Both the position numbers and the translations under genes were made by a program. A stretch of DNA of 51,657 nt from Lachnospiraceae bacterium (GTDB lineage Bacteria > Bacillota > Clostridia > Lachnospirales > Lachnospiraceae): NCBI GenBank assembly GCA_024403485.1, contig JAKSRT010000003.1:1-51657 (forward strand), in the 5' to 3' direction. A model generated the notes under the pieces. It worked only from the letters and a program-made list of their open reading frames with translations, searched no databases and was not told the origin of the DNA. Shown piece after piece: positions 20,524 to 29,010 of the stretch. Position 1 is the stretch's first letter. The number at the start of each line of letters is the position of its first letter.

Positions 20524-22773
20524 ATGAGAAATCCTTTAAATAAAAGAGTATTCCGTGAAATTAAAGAAAATGCCGGTAAGTACATCGGTATTTTCCTGAT
20601 TCTTGCCTGTATCATTTTTGTGGGCAGTGCCTTTATGGTGACTTTGAGAAGTGCTGATTCTTCACTTAAAAGACAGGAAGAAAACTGTATGGTGGAAGAC
20701 GGTTACTTTGAACTTTTCGAAAAACTCCCAAAAGAAGTTGAGGATGCTTTTGCGAGTAAAGAAATTTTACTCGAAGAAAATAATTATGTAATTGACAATG
20801 AATTTATGGGCGACACTAAGGTTGTTGTCTATGATGAAAGAAAATTGATCGACCTCTATGATTTTTTTGAAGGGGAAGATGTGAAAAGTGAAAATGATAT
20901 AATTCTGGACCGGTTGTTTGCCGCTAACCATAATATTAAGGTTGGCGATGCCGTTAAGCTTTGCGATGAGGAATTTAAAGTAAGCGGATTGGTTTCTTTT
21001 GCGGATTATACGTCATTATTCAAATCAAACCAGGACCTGGTTATGGATGTTAAGACTTTTGGTGTAGCCATGGTAAGCCACGATGGTTTTTCAAGGTTTG
21101 ATGAAGGTCTCTTAATTCATCGCTATGTATATCGTTTTAACGACCGGAGCATGCTTGACAGGGAAGATGAACTGCTTAAAGACATGCAGAAGATTTTGCT
21201 TGAGAACGGCTGTATGCTGCAAAGCTTTCTGACTGCTGAACATAATCAGAGCATCAGCTTCTTAAAAACAGATATGGGAAAAGACGGTCCCATGATGGAA
21301 GTTTTTATCTATATTTTACTGGCTATCATTGCTTTTGTATTTGCGGTTCTGACCGGCAACGCAATTGAAAAAGAATCTGTCGTAATCGGTACACTGCGGG
21401 CCCTTGGATATACCAGATGGGAAATGGTTTGGCATTATTTATGCCCTACGTTATTGGTTACGCTGGTTGCGGCAGTGATTGGTAACATCCTTGGATATAC
21501 ATTAATGCTGGAGCCATTTTTAAATGTTTATTATTCCTCGTACTGCCTGCCGCCGATTGATATTGAGTTTTCATTTCGTGCTTTCTTTATTACTACCATT
21601 GCTCCGATACTTATCATGGTTGTAATAAATGTGGCTCTTTTGTACAACAAACTGGTATTGAATCCACTTAAGTTTTTGCGTAAGGATTTAAAGAAGGGCA
21701 AACAGAAAAAAGTAGTAAAACTTCCGGATTTGTCATTTATGAACCGTTTTCGTATTCGTGTTATCTTACAGAACAAAGTCTGTTATCTGATTTTGTTTGT
21801 GGGAATATATTTGTCAGGGCTTCTTCTTATGTTTGGTGTGGGTCTTGGCCCGCTACTTGATAACTATGTGGACAATATAGATGAGACACTGCCATATGAA
21901 TATCAGTATCTTTTGAAGGCGCCGGTGAGCCATGACAATGGTGAGAAGGTAAAATTGTACTCCGTAAGTACTTACAGTAATAAGTACAGAAAAGATATTG
22001 AGATTACACTGATGGGCGTGGAAGAGGAAAGCAGATTTTTTGCCTTTGATGCTGCAAAAGAAAAAGATAAGGCAGTAATATCAGAACCTATGGCAAAGAA
22101 ACTTCATTTGAAAGAAGGAGATGCAGTTACATTAAAAGATGGATATCTGAATAAAGAATACAGCTTTACTGTTGAAGGGATTTGCGATTATAACAGCTCC
22201 CTTGCTGTCTTCATGGACAGAGAGGTTTTAAATGAACTGCTGGATTCAAGCAAAGATGATTTTAACTGCCTGCTTGCCAATGAAAAGCTGGATATTGAAG
22301 ATGACTATGTGGCAAAGTACCTGACCAGAAGCGACATTTTGGGTGCCTCCGGCCAGCTTATGGACATGTTTGACACAATTTTGAAGGTATTCTGTATTGC
22401 TTCGGTGGCGGTATATATGATTCTGATGTATATCCTAACCAAGACCGTTATCGAAAAGAATGCACTTTATATTTCTTTTATGAAGGTATTCGGGTATAAC
22501 AGCAAGGAGGCCGGAAGCTTGTACCTGCATGCGACGACATGTACGGTTATTTTATCGGTAATTGTTTGCCTGCCGCTTCAGTATATTAGCTTTGTCGCAA
22601 TGATGGATTACATCACCGGAATGATAGAGGGATATGTACCGTTCTATCTTCCGGCCTGGGTTTATATATTTATTGCGGTAGTCGGCATCGGTGCATATTT
22701 TATAATCAACGCCTTCCATGTGCAGAAGGTGCGCCGTATCCCGATGAGCGATGCATTAAAGAGCAGGGAATAA
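20524..22773 (+). CDS. FtsX-fold ABC permease
   Basis: The protein has 749 residues and contains two FtsX-type modules. A first transmembrane helix at about 20-40 is followed by a large extracellular domain (about 45-250). Three helices follow (ILLAIIAFVFAVLTGNAI; TLLVTLVAAVIGNILGYTLM; FFITTIAPILIMVVINVALL). A second anchor near 425-445 leads to another extracellular domain and a last group of helices with VIEKNALYISFMKVFGYNSK, the loop that contacts the ATPase. The ATG at 20524 is used because GAGG at 20513-20516 lies 7 bases upstream; an ATG at 20503 overlapping the ATPase has no site. The partner is the ATPase 14 bases upstream. The substrate is unknown. Confidence 0.9.
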   Translation: MRNPLNKRVFREIKENAGKYIGIFLILACIIFVGSAFMVTLRSADSSLKRQEENCMVEDGYFELFEKLPKEVEDAFASKEILLEENNYVIDNEFMGDTKVVVYDERKLIDLYDFFEGEDVKSENDIILDRLFAANHNIKVGDAVKLCDEEFKVSGLVSFADYTSLFKSNQDLVMDVKTFGVAMVSHDGFSRFDEGLLIHRYVYRFNDRSMLDREDELLKDMQKILLENGCMLQSFLTAEHNQSISFLKTDMGKDGPMMEVFIYILLAIIAFVFAVLTGNAIEKESVVIGTLRALGYTRWEMVWHYLCPTLLVTLVAAVIGNILGYTLMLEPFLNVYYSSYCLPPIDIEFSFRAFFITTIAPILIMVVINVALLYNKLVLNPLKFLRKDLKKGKQKKVVKLPDLSFMNRFRIRVILQNKVCYLILFVGIYLSGLLLMFGVGLGPLLDNYVDNIDETLPYEYQYLLKAPVSHDNGEKVKLYSVSTYSNKYRKDIEITLMGVEEESRFFAFDAAKEKDKAVISEPMAKKLHLKEGDAVTLKDGYLNKEYSFTVEGICDYNSSLAVFMDREVLNELLDSSKDDFNCLLANEKLDIEDDYVAKYLTRSDILGASGQLMDMFDTILKVFCIASVAVYMILMYILTKTVIEKNALYISFMKVFGYNSKEAGSLYLHATTCTVILSVIVCLPLQYISFVAMMDYITGMIEGYVPFYLPAWVYIFIAVVGIGAYFIINAFHVQKVRRIPMSDALKSRE

Positions 22774-22783
22774 TATAAAAAAC

Positions 22784-24820
22784 TCAGTTTCCTGCCTCGA
22801 GTATTTTTATGCGGTCTTCGGGTTTTATGTAGAAATAGCTGTCAGTACTGATATCGTAAATTTCGTAGAATTTATCTTCCTGAGCCAGGCAGCCGTTTAC
22901 CCGTTCTCTCGGGGTTGTGTGTGTACCGTGCGTTAAAAGATGCAGTTCATATTCAGGCTGAAGCAATTCAGCCTGATCTTTGGCATATGCTTTAAAGAAT
23001 GCGTCATAATCCGCATTTTCCGCTTTTTCCAGAACGCCCATCAATATTTTTAAAGCCACAAGATCGGCATAGCTTTCGTTGCAAACCATGTTTCCGCTGA
23101 CTTTGTTGCCTGAAAGTGTTTCGATGCTGTCGAAATATTCAAAGACCGGAGTAAATGAGTTATAATACGGCTCCCAGTAATTGTCCCAATTAGTATCATA
23201 CACACCGTTATTTTTGAGACCTATATTTCGGGAGTCAAACTCGTGCCCAAGTTCGTGTGCGATTACACGGCCGATTGTTCCAAGTCGTTCTTCAAAGGAT
23301 GCTTCATCCCAAAGCGACTCGTCGACAAAATATCCGTTGGTTATTAAAACTGCGTTTTCATCGCTGTAATATACGGCGTTGGGGTAATACATATCGAAAG
23401 TGCCGGGGACAAGCCTCTTGCCTACATAAAGGCGCCCCTGGTTAAACTTTCGATTGCTTTTTAGTATTTCTATTGTTGTATCCACTACATTTTCTTTTAT
23501 TTCAACATCTTCGAGGTGATTGTATTCTTCTATGCAGCCTATGAAAAATTTGGTTATTTTGAGTTTGATGTTAATTCGTTCTCTTTGCTGCATATCAATC
23601 CAGTCGATGCTTTTTATAACATCCACATATGAATCTATAATCTTTGCTGTGAGATCATCAATCATTTCTTTTTGCTTATCGGAAATGTAAATGGAGGCAT
23701 AATATGCCGCAAGGGCACCTTCGTCTACGGAAAGAAGCTGAGAAAGGGAATACGCTACCTCTGTGTCATCACCTTCGAGACGGATTTCTGCTCCACCTAG
23801 TCGTAAGCCAATATCTTTGATAGAACTAATCAATGTTTTATTTCCGCAGCCGGAGAGTTTTTCCAAAACGGATATCATATAATAGTCTTTCAGCAATTCA
23901 AGATTTTCTTCCGAAAGTATATTGTTGAGCCAGTCAATGTAGCCTTCTAAAATGAATAAAACAGGATATGTGTCCCACTTGTCTGACATTACAAAGCCAA
24001 GATCACAGGTCATTTTCATAAGGTCTACTTTGCATTCAACCCGTTCCCACATATTCTCATTGTATCCTTTAACATTTCCGGAAATATCATTGTAAAAAGA
24101 AATAATGAGTTTATTCATACTGATTGCATTTTCAGCAATCTTTTCGGCTTCTTCACCGGAATATCCAATATTTTCAAGTGCTTTGGCATATCCCGATGTA
24201 AGTATTTCATATTCTTTTTCGGATAACTGATTATATATTTCAAAAAGAGGAACAGGAGCGTAGAAAGGCACATTTTCTCCGTCGGCATTTAAGTCATAAG
24301 AGACAGAGCATATATTATTAAAAAGGGAATACGTATCATCAGACATCAGTTTAATGAATGCATCTATGTTTTTTACATTTTCGACATAGTTAAGCATTTC
24401 TTTTATCCGTGTCATGGCAAAATCATTTCTTTGTGAACCGTCTTCGAGCTGATTGTAATAAAGTACTAATTTATGAATGGGATCGTCTTCGGCAAAATAT
24501 GAAGCATCGTGGAGTGTGACAAGTTCTATAAGCCGATTGGCCATAATCTCATTGTATTCATCGGTTTTGCAGTAGCTTACAAGCCACTCTGAAAGACTGT
24601 TATTATTGAACCAGTCTTCATTTACCTGCATAAAAAAGTCGTCATAGCATTCTTTGGAAGGCGCGACTGTTATGTCAACCTCGGACGCGCCGGTTGATAT
24701 TGGGGTTTCGGAAATCGATTGATTCTGAATGATGTTTTCTTCTTTTCCGCATGCCGTAGTGGAAAGAATGAGTGATGTTATAAGAACAATGCCAAACAGT
24801 TTTTTGCTTTGTTTTTTCAT
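22784..24820 (-). CDS. M13 (neprilysin-like) zinc endopeptidase lipoprotein
   Basis: The mature enzyme has 678 residues from the chosen start. A lipoprotein signal peptide (KKLFGIVLITSLILSTTAC) has its lipobox Cys near residue 24, so it is attached outside the cell. The zinc site is HELGH at 522-526 and NESYAD with Glu582; PNAVYYSDENA is the substrate-binding NAxY-like motif of M13 peptidases. Relatives cut short peptides. The ATG at 24820 gives the best signal peptide but has no clear ribosome binding site. In-frame starts further upstream (GTG at 24859, TTG at 24883) would add up to 21 residues. A promoter lies just beyond 24900. It is convergent with the FtsX gene, 10 bases apart. Confidence 0.9.
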   Translation of the reverse strand: MKKQSKKLFGIVLITSLILSTTACGKEENIIQNQSISETPISTGASEVDITVAPSKECYDDFFMQVNEDWFNNNSLSEWLVSYCKTDEYNEIMANRLIELVTLHDASYFAEDDPIHKLVLYYNQLEDGSQRNDFAMTRIKEMLNYVENVKNIDAFIKLMSDDTYSLFNNICSVSYDLNADGENVPFYAPVPLFEIYNQLSEKEYEILTSGYAKALENIGYSGEEAEKIAENAISMNKLIISFYNDISGNVKGYNENMWERVECKVDLMKMTCDLGFVMSDKWDTYPVLFILEGYIDWLNNILSEENLELLKDYYMISVLEKLSGCGNKTLISSIKDIGLRLGGAEIRLEGDDTEVAYSLSQLLSVDEGALAAYYASIYISDKQKEMIDDLTAKIIDSYVDVIKSIDWIDMQQRERINIKLKITKFFIGCIEEYNHLEDVEIKENVVDTTIEILKSNRKFNQGRLYVGKRLVPGTFDMYYPNAVYYSDENAVLITNGYFVDESLWDEASFEERLGTIGRVIAHELGHEFDSRNIGLKNNGVYDTNWDNYWEPYYNSFTPVFEYFDSIETLSGNKVSGNMVCNESYADLVALKILMGVLEKAENADYDAFFKAYAKDQAELLQPEYELHLLTHGTHTTPRERVNGCLAQEDKFYEIYDISTDSYFYIKPEDRIKILEAGN

Positions 24821-24905
24821 AGTTTGTAATTCGGAAATATGAGAAGGCATCACGCCCACCGATATACTTCCGCTCCCCTCCAATTGATTATGGAAATATA
24901 TGATT

Positions 24906-24914
24906 ATTATACCA
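24906..24914 (-). promoter_or_regulatory. Extended -10 promoter for the M13 peptidase gene
   Basis: On the complementary strand the sequence reads TGGTATAAT, a full TATAAT with an extended TG. No good -35 is seen at the usual distance, as is common for extended -10 promoters. Transcription would start close to 24898, giving a short leader. Confidence 0.55.
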
Positions 24915-25051
24915 TTTTTTGCAGCTGGCCGAAACCGAAAGACATGGAAACGGTATGCTTGACAGTGGATTAGGCGGTATTTTAGTATTATAGCGAATGA
25001 AACAGCTTAGAAGCGATGAAGACGAAGATAAAGGAGAAATACAGGTTAATA

Positions 25052-25240
25052 ATGAAGACTAAAATGGATTTGCTTTGGGGATTATCATTATTGGTAGTGG
25101 GAGTTATGGCCCTTGTTATGGCTGTTGCCAATCTCATAGGCTTTGATCTGCCGGACACAGTTGTAAGATTTATCGGAGTTCTGATTCTTATTGCTATACC
25201 GGTTTTGGCATTTACAACTGTAAAGAAGTACAAAAAATAG
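25052..25240 (+). CDS. Small two-helix membrane protein
   Basis: The protein has 62 residues from this start and is nearly all membrane. One helix is LLWGLSLLVVGVMALVMAVA; the second is FIGVLILIAIPVLAFTTV, ending in a basic tail (KKYKK). Function is unknown. An in-frame ATG at 25016 would give 74 residues with a basic N-terminus. AAGGAG at about 25030-25035 is close to neither start, so the choice is uncertain. It lies 58 bases before the pseudouridine-phosphate glycosidase gene and could be part of that transcript. Confidence 0.55.
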   Translation: MKTKMDLLWGLSLLVVGVMALVMAVANLIGFDLPDTVVRFIGVLILIAIPVLAFTTVKKYKK

Positions 25241-25298
25241 ATTGGAGAGAATATACGGATAGGCGGCAGAAGTTCAGTTTACAAAACAGGAGAAGTTA

Positions 25299-26207
25299 AT
25301 GGAACAGTATATAGAATATTCTCAGGAAGTGGCAGAAGCCTTAAAAAACAATAAGCCGGTTATTGCGATTGAAACCGGGGGAACGTTTGAAGGTATTCCT
25401 TATCCGGACAATGTTGAAACCGCTTTGAAAGTTATGGAAGCGGTAAGAAAAGAAGGCGCTGCGGCGGCATATATTTCAATTATGGCTGGCAAAATCAAGG
25501 TAGGCATGTCGGATGCAGAACTTGAAGATTTCGGAAAAAGAAGGGGAACCATGCCGAAAGCCTCAAAGAGAGAAATACCGCTGATTCTCGCAAAGGGAGA
25601 GTATGGAGTAATGACACTGGCAGCCACAATGGTAGTTGCCGATATTGCTAATATTCCCGTTGTTTCAGGTGGCGGAATGGGTGGTGTACACAGAGGCGCT
25701 GAAGTAACAATGGACATTTCATCCGATCTTGAAGAAATAGCTGAAAGAAACGTGATTGTAGTATGCTCCGGTGCAAAATCCATATTGGATCTTAATCTGA
25801 CGATGGAATATCTTGAGACAAAGTCTGTTGCGACGGTGGGATATAAGACAGATGAAATGCCTGCCTATATGGCAATAGAAAGCGGTATCAAGCTTCCATG
25901 TAAAATGGAAACGGTTGAGGAAGTAGCGAAAGCATATCGCATAAAGAACGAGCTTGGAATTAAGACAGGTATGATTCTTATGAATCCTATATCCAAAGAA
26001 TATGCGGTGGATGCAGCTCAAATGAATGAAGCCATAAATGAGGCAATCGAAAACAGTAAGAAGGATAATGTTAAAGGCAAAGCAATAACCGGCTATCTGA
26101 TGAAATATGTCAAAAATAAAATGGGCTCAGACAGTATGGATGCTCAAAAGAACATGATTATTGAAAATGCAGCTTTGGCAGCCCGGGTAGCAGGGGCGAT
26201 GAGCTAA
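25299..26207 (+). CDS. psuG: Pseudouridine-5'-phosphate glycosidase
   Basis: This 302-residue enzyme reversibly splits pseudouridine 5'-phosphate into uracil and ribose 5-phosphate, breaking a C-C glycosidic bond. The family is recognised from VIAIETGGTFEGIPYPDN near the start (E. coli ALESTIISHGMPYPQN), SGGGMGGVHRGAEVTMDIS in the middle, ICSGAKSILDL-like and VGYKTDEMPAY segments, and a C-terminal ITGYLMKYV helix. The length is typical. A GGAGAAG site precedes the ATG. It heads a group with a MATE transporter and a PfkB kinase, which would phosphorylate pseudouridine first. Confidence 0.92.
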   Translation: MEQYIEYSQEVAEALKNNKPVIAIETGGTFEGIPYPDNVETALKVMEAVRKEGAAAAYISIMAGKIKVGMSDAELEDFGKRRGTMPKASKREIPLILAKGEYGVMTLAATMVVADIANIPVVSGGGMGGVHRGAEVTMDISSDLEEIAERNVIVVCSGAKSILDLNLTMEYLETKSVATVGYKTDEMPAYMAIESGIKLPCKMETVEEVAKAYRIKNELGIKTGMILMNPISKEYAVDAAQMNEAINEAIENSKKDNVKGKAITGYLMKYVKNKMGSDSMDAQKNMIIENAALAARVAGAMS

Positions 26208-26277
26208 ATAAGGAGAAGATTATGCAGATAAAATAATTGATCGAGGTCAATCGGGAAAAGAAAGATAACGGAGATTA

Positions 26278-27651
26278 ATGAAAATGTCTACTGATACAGT
26301 TGCTAAAAAAGAAAACAGCATGATTAGAGATCTTACAGAGGGGAATGTAGTAAGACTTCTTCTGATTTTTTCGGCCCCCCTGTTTGTATCCAATGTACTT
26401 CAGTCAGTTTATAACATTGTGGATATGATTGTTATCGGTCGCGTTGAAGGCGGAACCGGAATGTCTGCAGTTTCAACCGGCGGCAATATTTTGAACCTTC
26501 TATTGTTTCTTGCGATGGGTTTTTCTTCGGCAGGACAGATTCTTATAGCGAGATATGTAGGAGAAAATGATAAGTTAAAGATTAAAAAAATAATAGGAAG
26601 TATGTTTTCACTGCTTCTTTCAATGGCAATAGTAATGTCTTTTGTCTGCTATGCATTAAGAAGGCAGATTCTTGATTTGGTTAACACCCCTCCGGAAGCA
26701 TATGAATATACTATGGACTATACCGTTATATGTATTTTCGGACTGGTATTTATATACGGATATAATGTAGTAAGCGCGATATTGCGCGGAATGGGCGACT
26801 CGAAACGTCCCTTTTACTTTGTTGCGGTAGCAACGATAATAAACATCGTATTGGATATAGTTTTTGTAGTTTATTTTCATATGGCAGCCAAGGGCGCAGC
26901 GCTGGCTACAGTAATCGGACAGGCAGTAAGCTTCTTTTATTCGCTGATATATTTGTATCATAAGCGCGAAAGCTTCGGCTTTGATTTCAAATTGTCCAGC
27001 TTTGTTCCGGAAAGGGAGGCAACAGGACAGATTTTTAAACTTGGAATTCCTATGTCACTTCAGTCTGCGGCAATTCATATTTCCTTTACAGTAATTGCGG
27101 CCTGGATTAATTCCTTTGGTGTAATAAGTTCTGCAATTGCAGGCATCTACGGTAAGCTTGGCGCGGTTATGGGAACTATGTCCAATTCAACGACAACCGC
27201 TGCTGCTTCTATGGTGGGGCAGAATCTTGGCGCAAAAAAATATAAGCGTATTCCCCAGATTCTGTTTTGGGCAATGGGTATATCTGCAATTATGGCTGCT
27301 GTTTGCGCTGTGCTGCTTTATTTATATCCGGAACGTCTGTTTATGCTTTTTACAAAAGATTTGTCTGTAGTATCTGCGGCATCGGTTATTATTTTGCCAT
27401 CGATATTAAACTTTTTTGGATGTGCCGCAAGAACCTTTGCTTTCGGAATAATTAACGGTTCGGGAAATGCAAAACTTAATATGGCGATTGCTTTGTTTGA
27501 CGGAATGATCAGCCGTATCGGAATCGCATATATTCTGGGCTTTGCAGTTGGTATGGGACCTTTGGGCTTTTGGCTTGGCGACGCCATTGCAGGCTACGTT
27601 CCGCTGATTATAGGCGGAATATATTATATTAGCGGGCGTTGGAAACGTTAA
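26278..27651 (+). CDS. MATE family transporter
   Basis: This 457-residue protein has twelve predicted transmembrane helices in two homologous halves. It opens with the usual RDLTEGNVVRLLLIFSAPLF and has VYNIVDMIVIGR in helix 2. Known MATE proteins export cationic drugs or metabolites in exchange for Na+ or H+. Here the gene sits between psuG and a probable pseudouridine kinase, with gaps of 70 and 40 bases, all on one strand. That suggests a role linked to pseudouridine or uracil, though this is inference from position. CGGAG lies 5 bases before the ATG. It is full length, unlike the MATE remnant near 35500. Confidence 0.9.
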   Translation: MKMSTDTVAKKENSMIRDLTEGNVVRLLLIFSAPLFVSNVLQSVYNIVDMIVIGRVEGGTGMSAVSTGGNILNLLLFLAMGFSSAGQILIARYVGENDKLKIKKIIGSMFSLLLSMAIVMSFVCYALRRQILDLVNTPPEAYEYTMDYTVICIFGLVFIYGYNVVSAILRGMGDSKRPFYFVAVATIINIVLDIVFVVYFHMAAKGAALATVIGQAVSFFYSLIYLYHKRESFGFDFKLSSFVPEREATGQIFKLGIPMSLQSAAIHISFTVIAAWINSFGVISSAIAGIYGKLGAVMGTMSNSTTTAAASMVGQNLGAKKYKRIPQILFWAMGISAIMAAVCAVLLYLYPERLFMLFTKDLSVVSAASVIILPSILNFFGCAARTFAFGIINGSGNAKLNMAIALFDGMISRIGIAYILGFAVGMGPLGFWLGDAIAGYVPLIIGGIYYISGRWKR

Positions 27652-27691
27652 GAACGGTTGTGCTTAATTAAATCCGTCGGGAGATAACAAA

Positions 27692-28522
27692 GTGAGCTTA
27701 CAAAAGAAAAAGGCGGTTTTTATTGGACTTACGGGAATAGACTATGTTTATTATCTTGATGAATTCCCCAAAGAAAACGGCAAATGTAAAACTGAAGATT
27801 ACAGAAAATATATCGGTGGACCTGCTGCCAATGCGGCTATTACGTATGCAGCTTTGGGCGGAGACGCCACACTGATTACGGCTTACGGAAGAAGCGTTGA
27901 GAGTAAGGGCATTACCGATGAACTTATATCATACGGTGTTAATGTTATAAATGTCGCTATTGATGATAAGCTTCCGGGAACGTCTACAATTTGCATTTCA
28001 AGAGACGGTCAAAGAACTATAATCAGCGGTCAAAACAGCTATGAGACAGATTTATCAGGTATTGACCTTAGTGAATACGATTTGGCTTTGTTTGACTGTA
28101 ATCAGCAGGACATTTCGATTCCGCTTTTGGACAGGGTATCATGTGAAACAGTTCTGGATGCGGGAAGCTATAAGCCCAATGTCGAAAAATTTCTTAAGAA
28201 GGCTTCGATCGTTATTTCTTCGGAGCAGTTTCGTGATGGAATCGGAAGGGACATCTTTGAAATGCCCTATGAAAATATTACAAAGCGGGCCATGACAAGA
28301 GGAGAGAAGTCCATAATAACAAAATCGGGCGAAATTGCTGTCGAACACGTAGAATGTGTAGACAGTCTTGCTGCGGGCGATATATTTCACGGGGCCTTTT
28401 GTTTTGCATATTTGGAAAAAGAATACGATTTTAAAATAGCTCTTGAATTTGCTGCAAAAGTTGCTTCCGAGAGTGTTAAATATAAAGGCCCCCGTGAATG
28501 GAAGAACGCGGGATGCTTTTAA
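27692..28522 (+). CDS. PfkB-family carbohydrate kinase, probable pseudouridine kinase
   Basis: The protein has 276 residues. It has the PfkB/ribokinase features: a glycine pair early (YIGGPAANAAITYAALGGDA) and the ATP-site signature DSLAAGDIFHGAFCFAY near the end, where the second Asp is the catalytic base. Family members phosphorylate sugars or nucleosides. Its place two genes after psuG makes pseudouridine the likely substrate, giving pseudouridine 5'-phosphate. The sequence itself does not exclude ribokinase or a nucleoside kinase. The GTG start is supported by GGGAG at 27679-27683, 8 bases upstream. The GtrA gene follows 22 bases later. Confidence 0.8.
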   Translation: MSLQKKKAVFIGLTGIDYVYYLDEFPKENGKCKTEDYRKYIGGPAANAAITYAALGGDATLITAYGRSVESKGITDELISYGVNVINVAIDDKLPGTSTICISRDGQRTIISGQNSYETDLSGIDLSEYDLALFDCNQQDISIPLLDRVSCETVLDAGSYKPNVEKFLKKASIVISSEQFRDGIGRDIFEMPYENITKRAMTRGEKSIITKSGEIAVEHVECVDSLAAGDIFHGAFCFAYLEKEYDFKIALEFAAKVASESVKYKGPREWKNAGCF

Positions 28523-28544
28523 TAATAAAGAATAGGAAAATTGT

Positions 28545-28955
28545 ATGAGTACGGAAAAAAGAAAAGAAATATTCAGAATAATAAAATTTGTATGTTTTTC
28601 AATATCGGCAGGAGTTATTGAACTGGTTTCTTTTGCCTTATTAAATGAATTGACGCCGTTAAGCTACTGGCCCTGTTACTTAACGGCCTTGATTTTATCT
28701 GTTTTATGGAATTTTACTCTAAACAGAAAATTCACCTTCCAAAGCGCCAATAATATCCCGAAGGCTATGCTGCAGGTTGCGCTTTATTACTGCATTTTCA
28801 CTCCGATTACTACCATGGGCGGTAATTATCTGGCAGAAACGCTTGGATGGAACGAATATCTTGTTACCGGTATAAATATGGTGCTTAATCTAAGTACGGA
28901 ATATTTGTTTGACAGATTCGTTGTGTTTAAAGACAGTTTGGATTCAAATAGTTAA
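28545..28955 (+). CDS. GtrA-family membrane protein
   Basis: This 136-residue protein has four transmembrane helices and the GtrA pattern: KFVCFSISAGVIELVSFALL, LILSVLWNFTLNRKFTF and a last helix with NMVLNLSTEYLFDRFVVF. Known GtrA proteins help flip polyprenyl-linked sugars for cell-surface glycan modification, and are often next to glycosyltransferases, which is not the case here. It follows the PfkB kinase by 22 bases with AGGAAAA before the ATG, so it is probably cotranscribed. Its role in this group is unclear. Confidence 0.88.
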   Translation: MSTEKRKEIFRIIKFVCFSISAGVIELVSFALLNELTPLSYWPCYLTALILSVLWNFTLNRKFTFQSANNIPKAMLQVALYYCIFTPITTMGGNYLAETLGWNEYLVTGINMVLNLSTEYLFDRFVVFKDSLDSNS

Positions 28956-29010
28956 CATAACTATGCTATTTTAAGACATTTGCTACGTAAACATTCAGGA
29001 GGTAATATTT

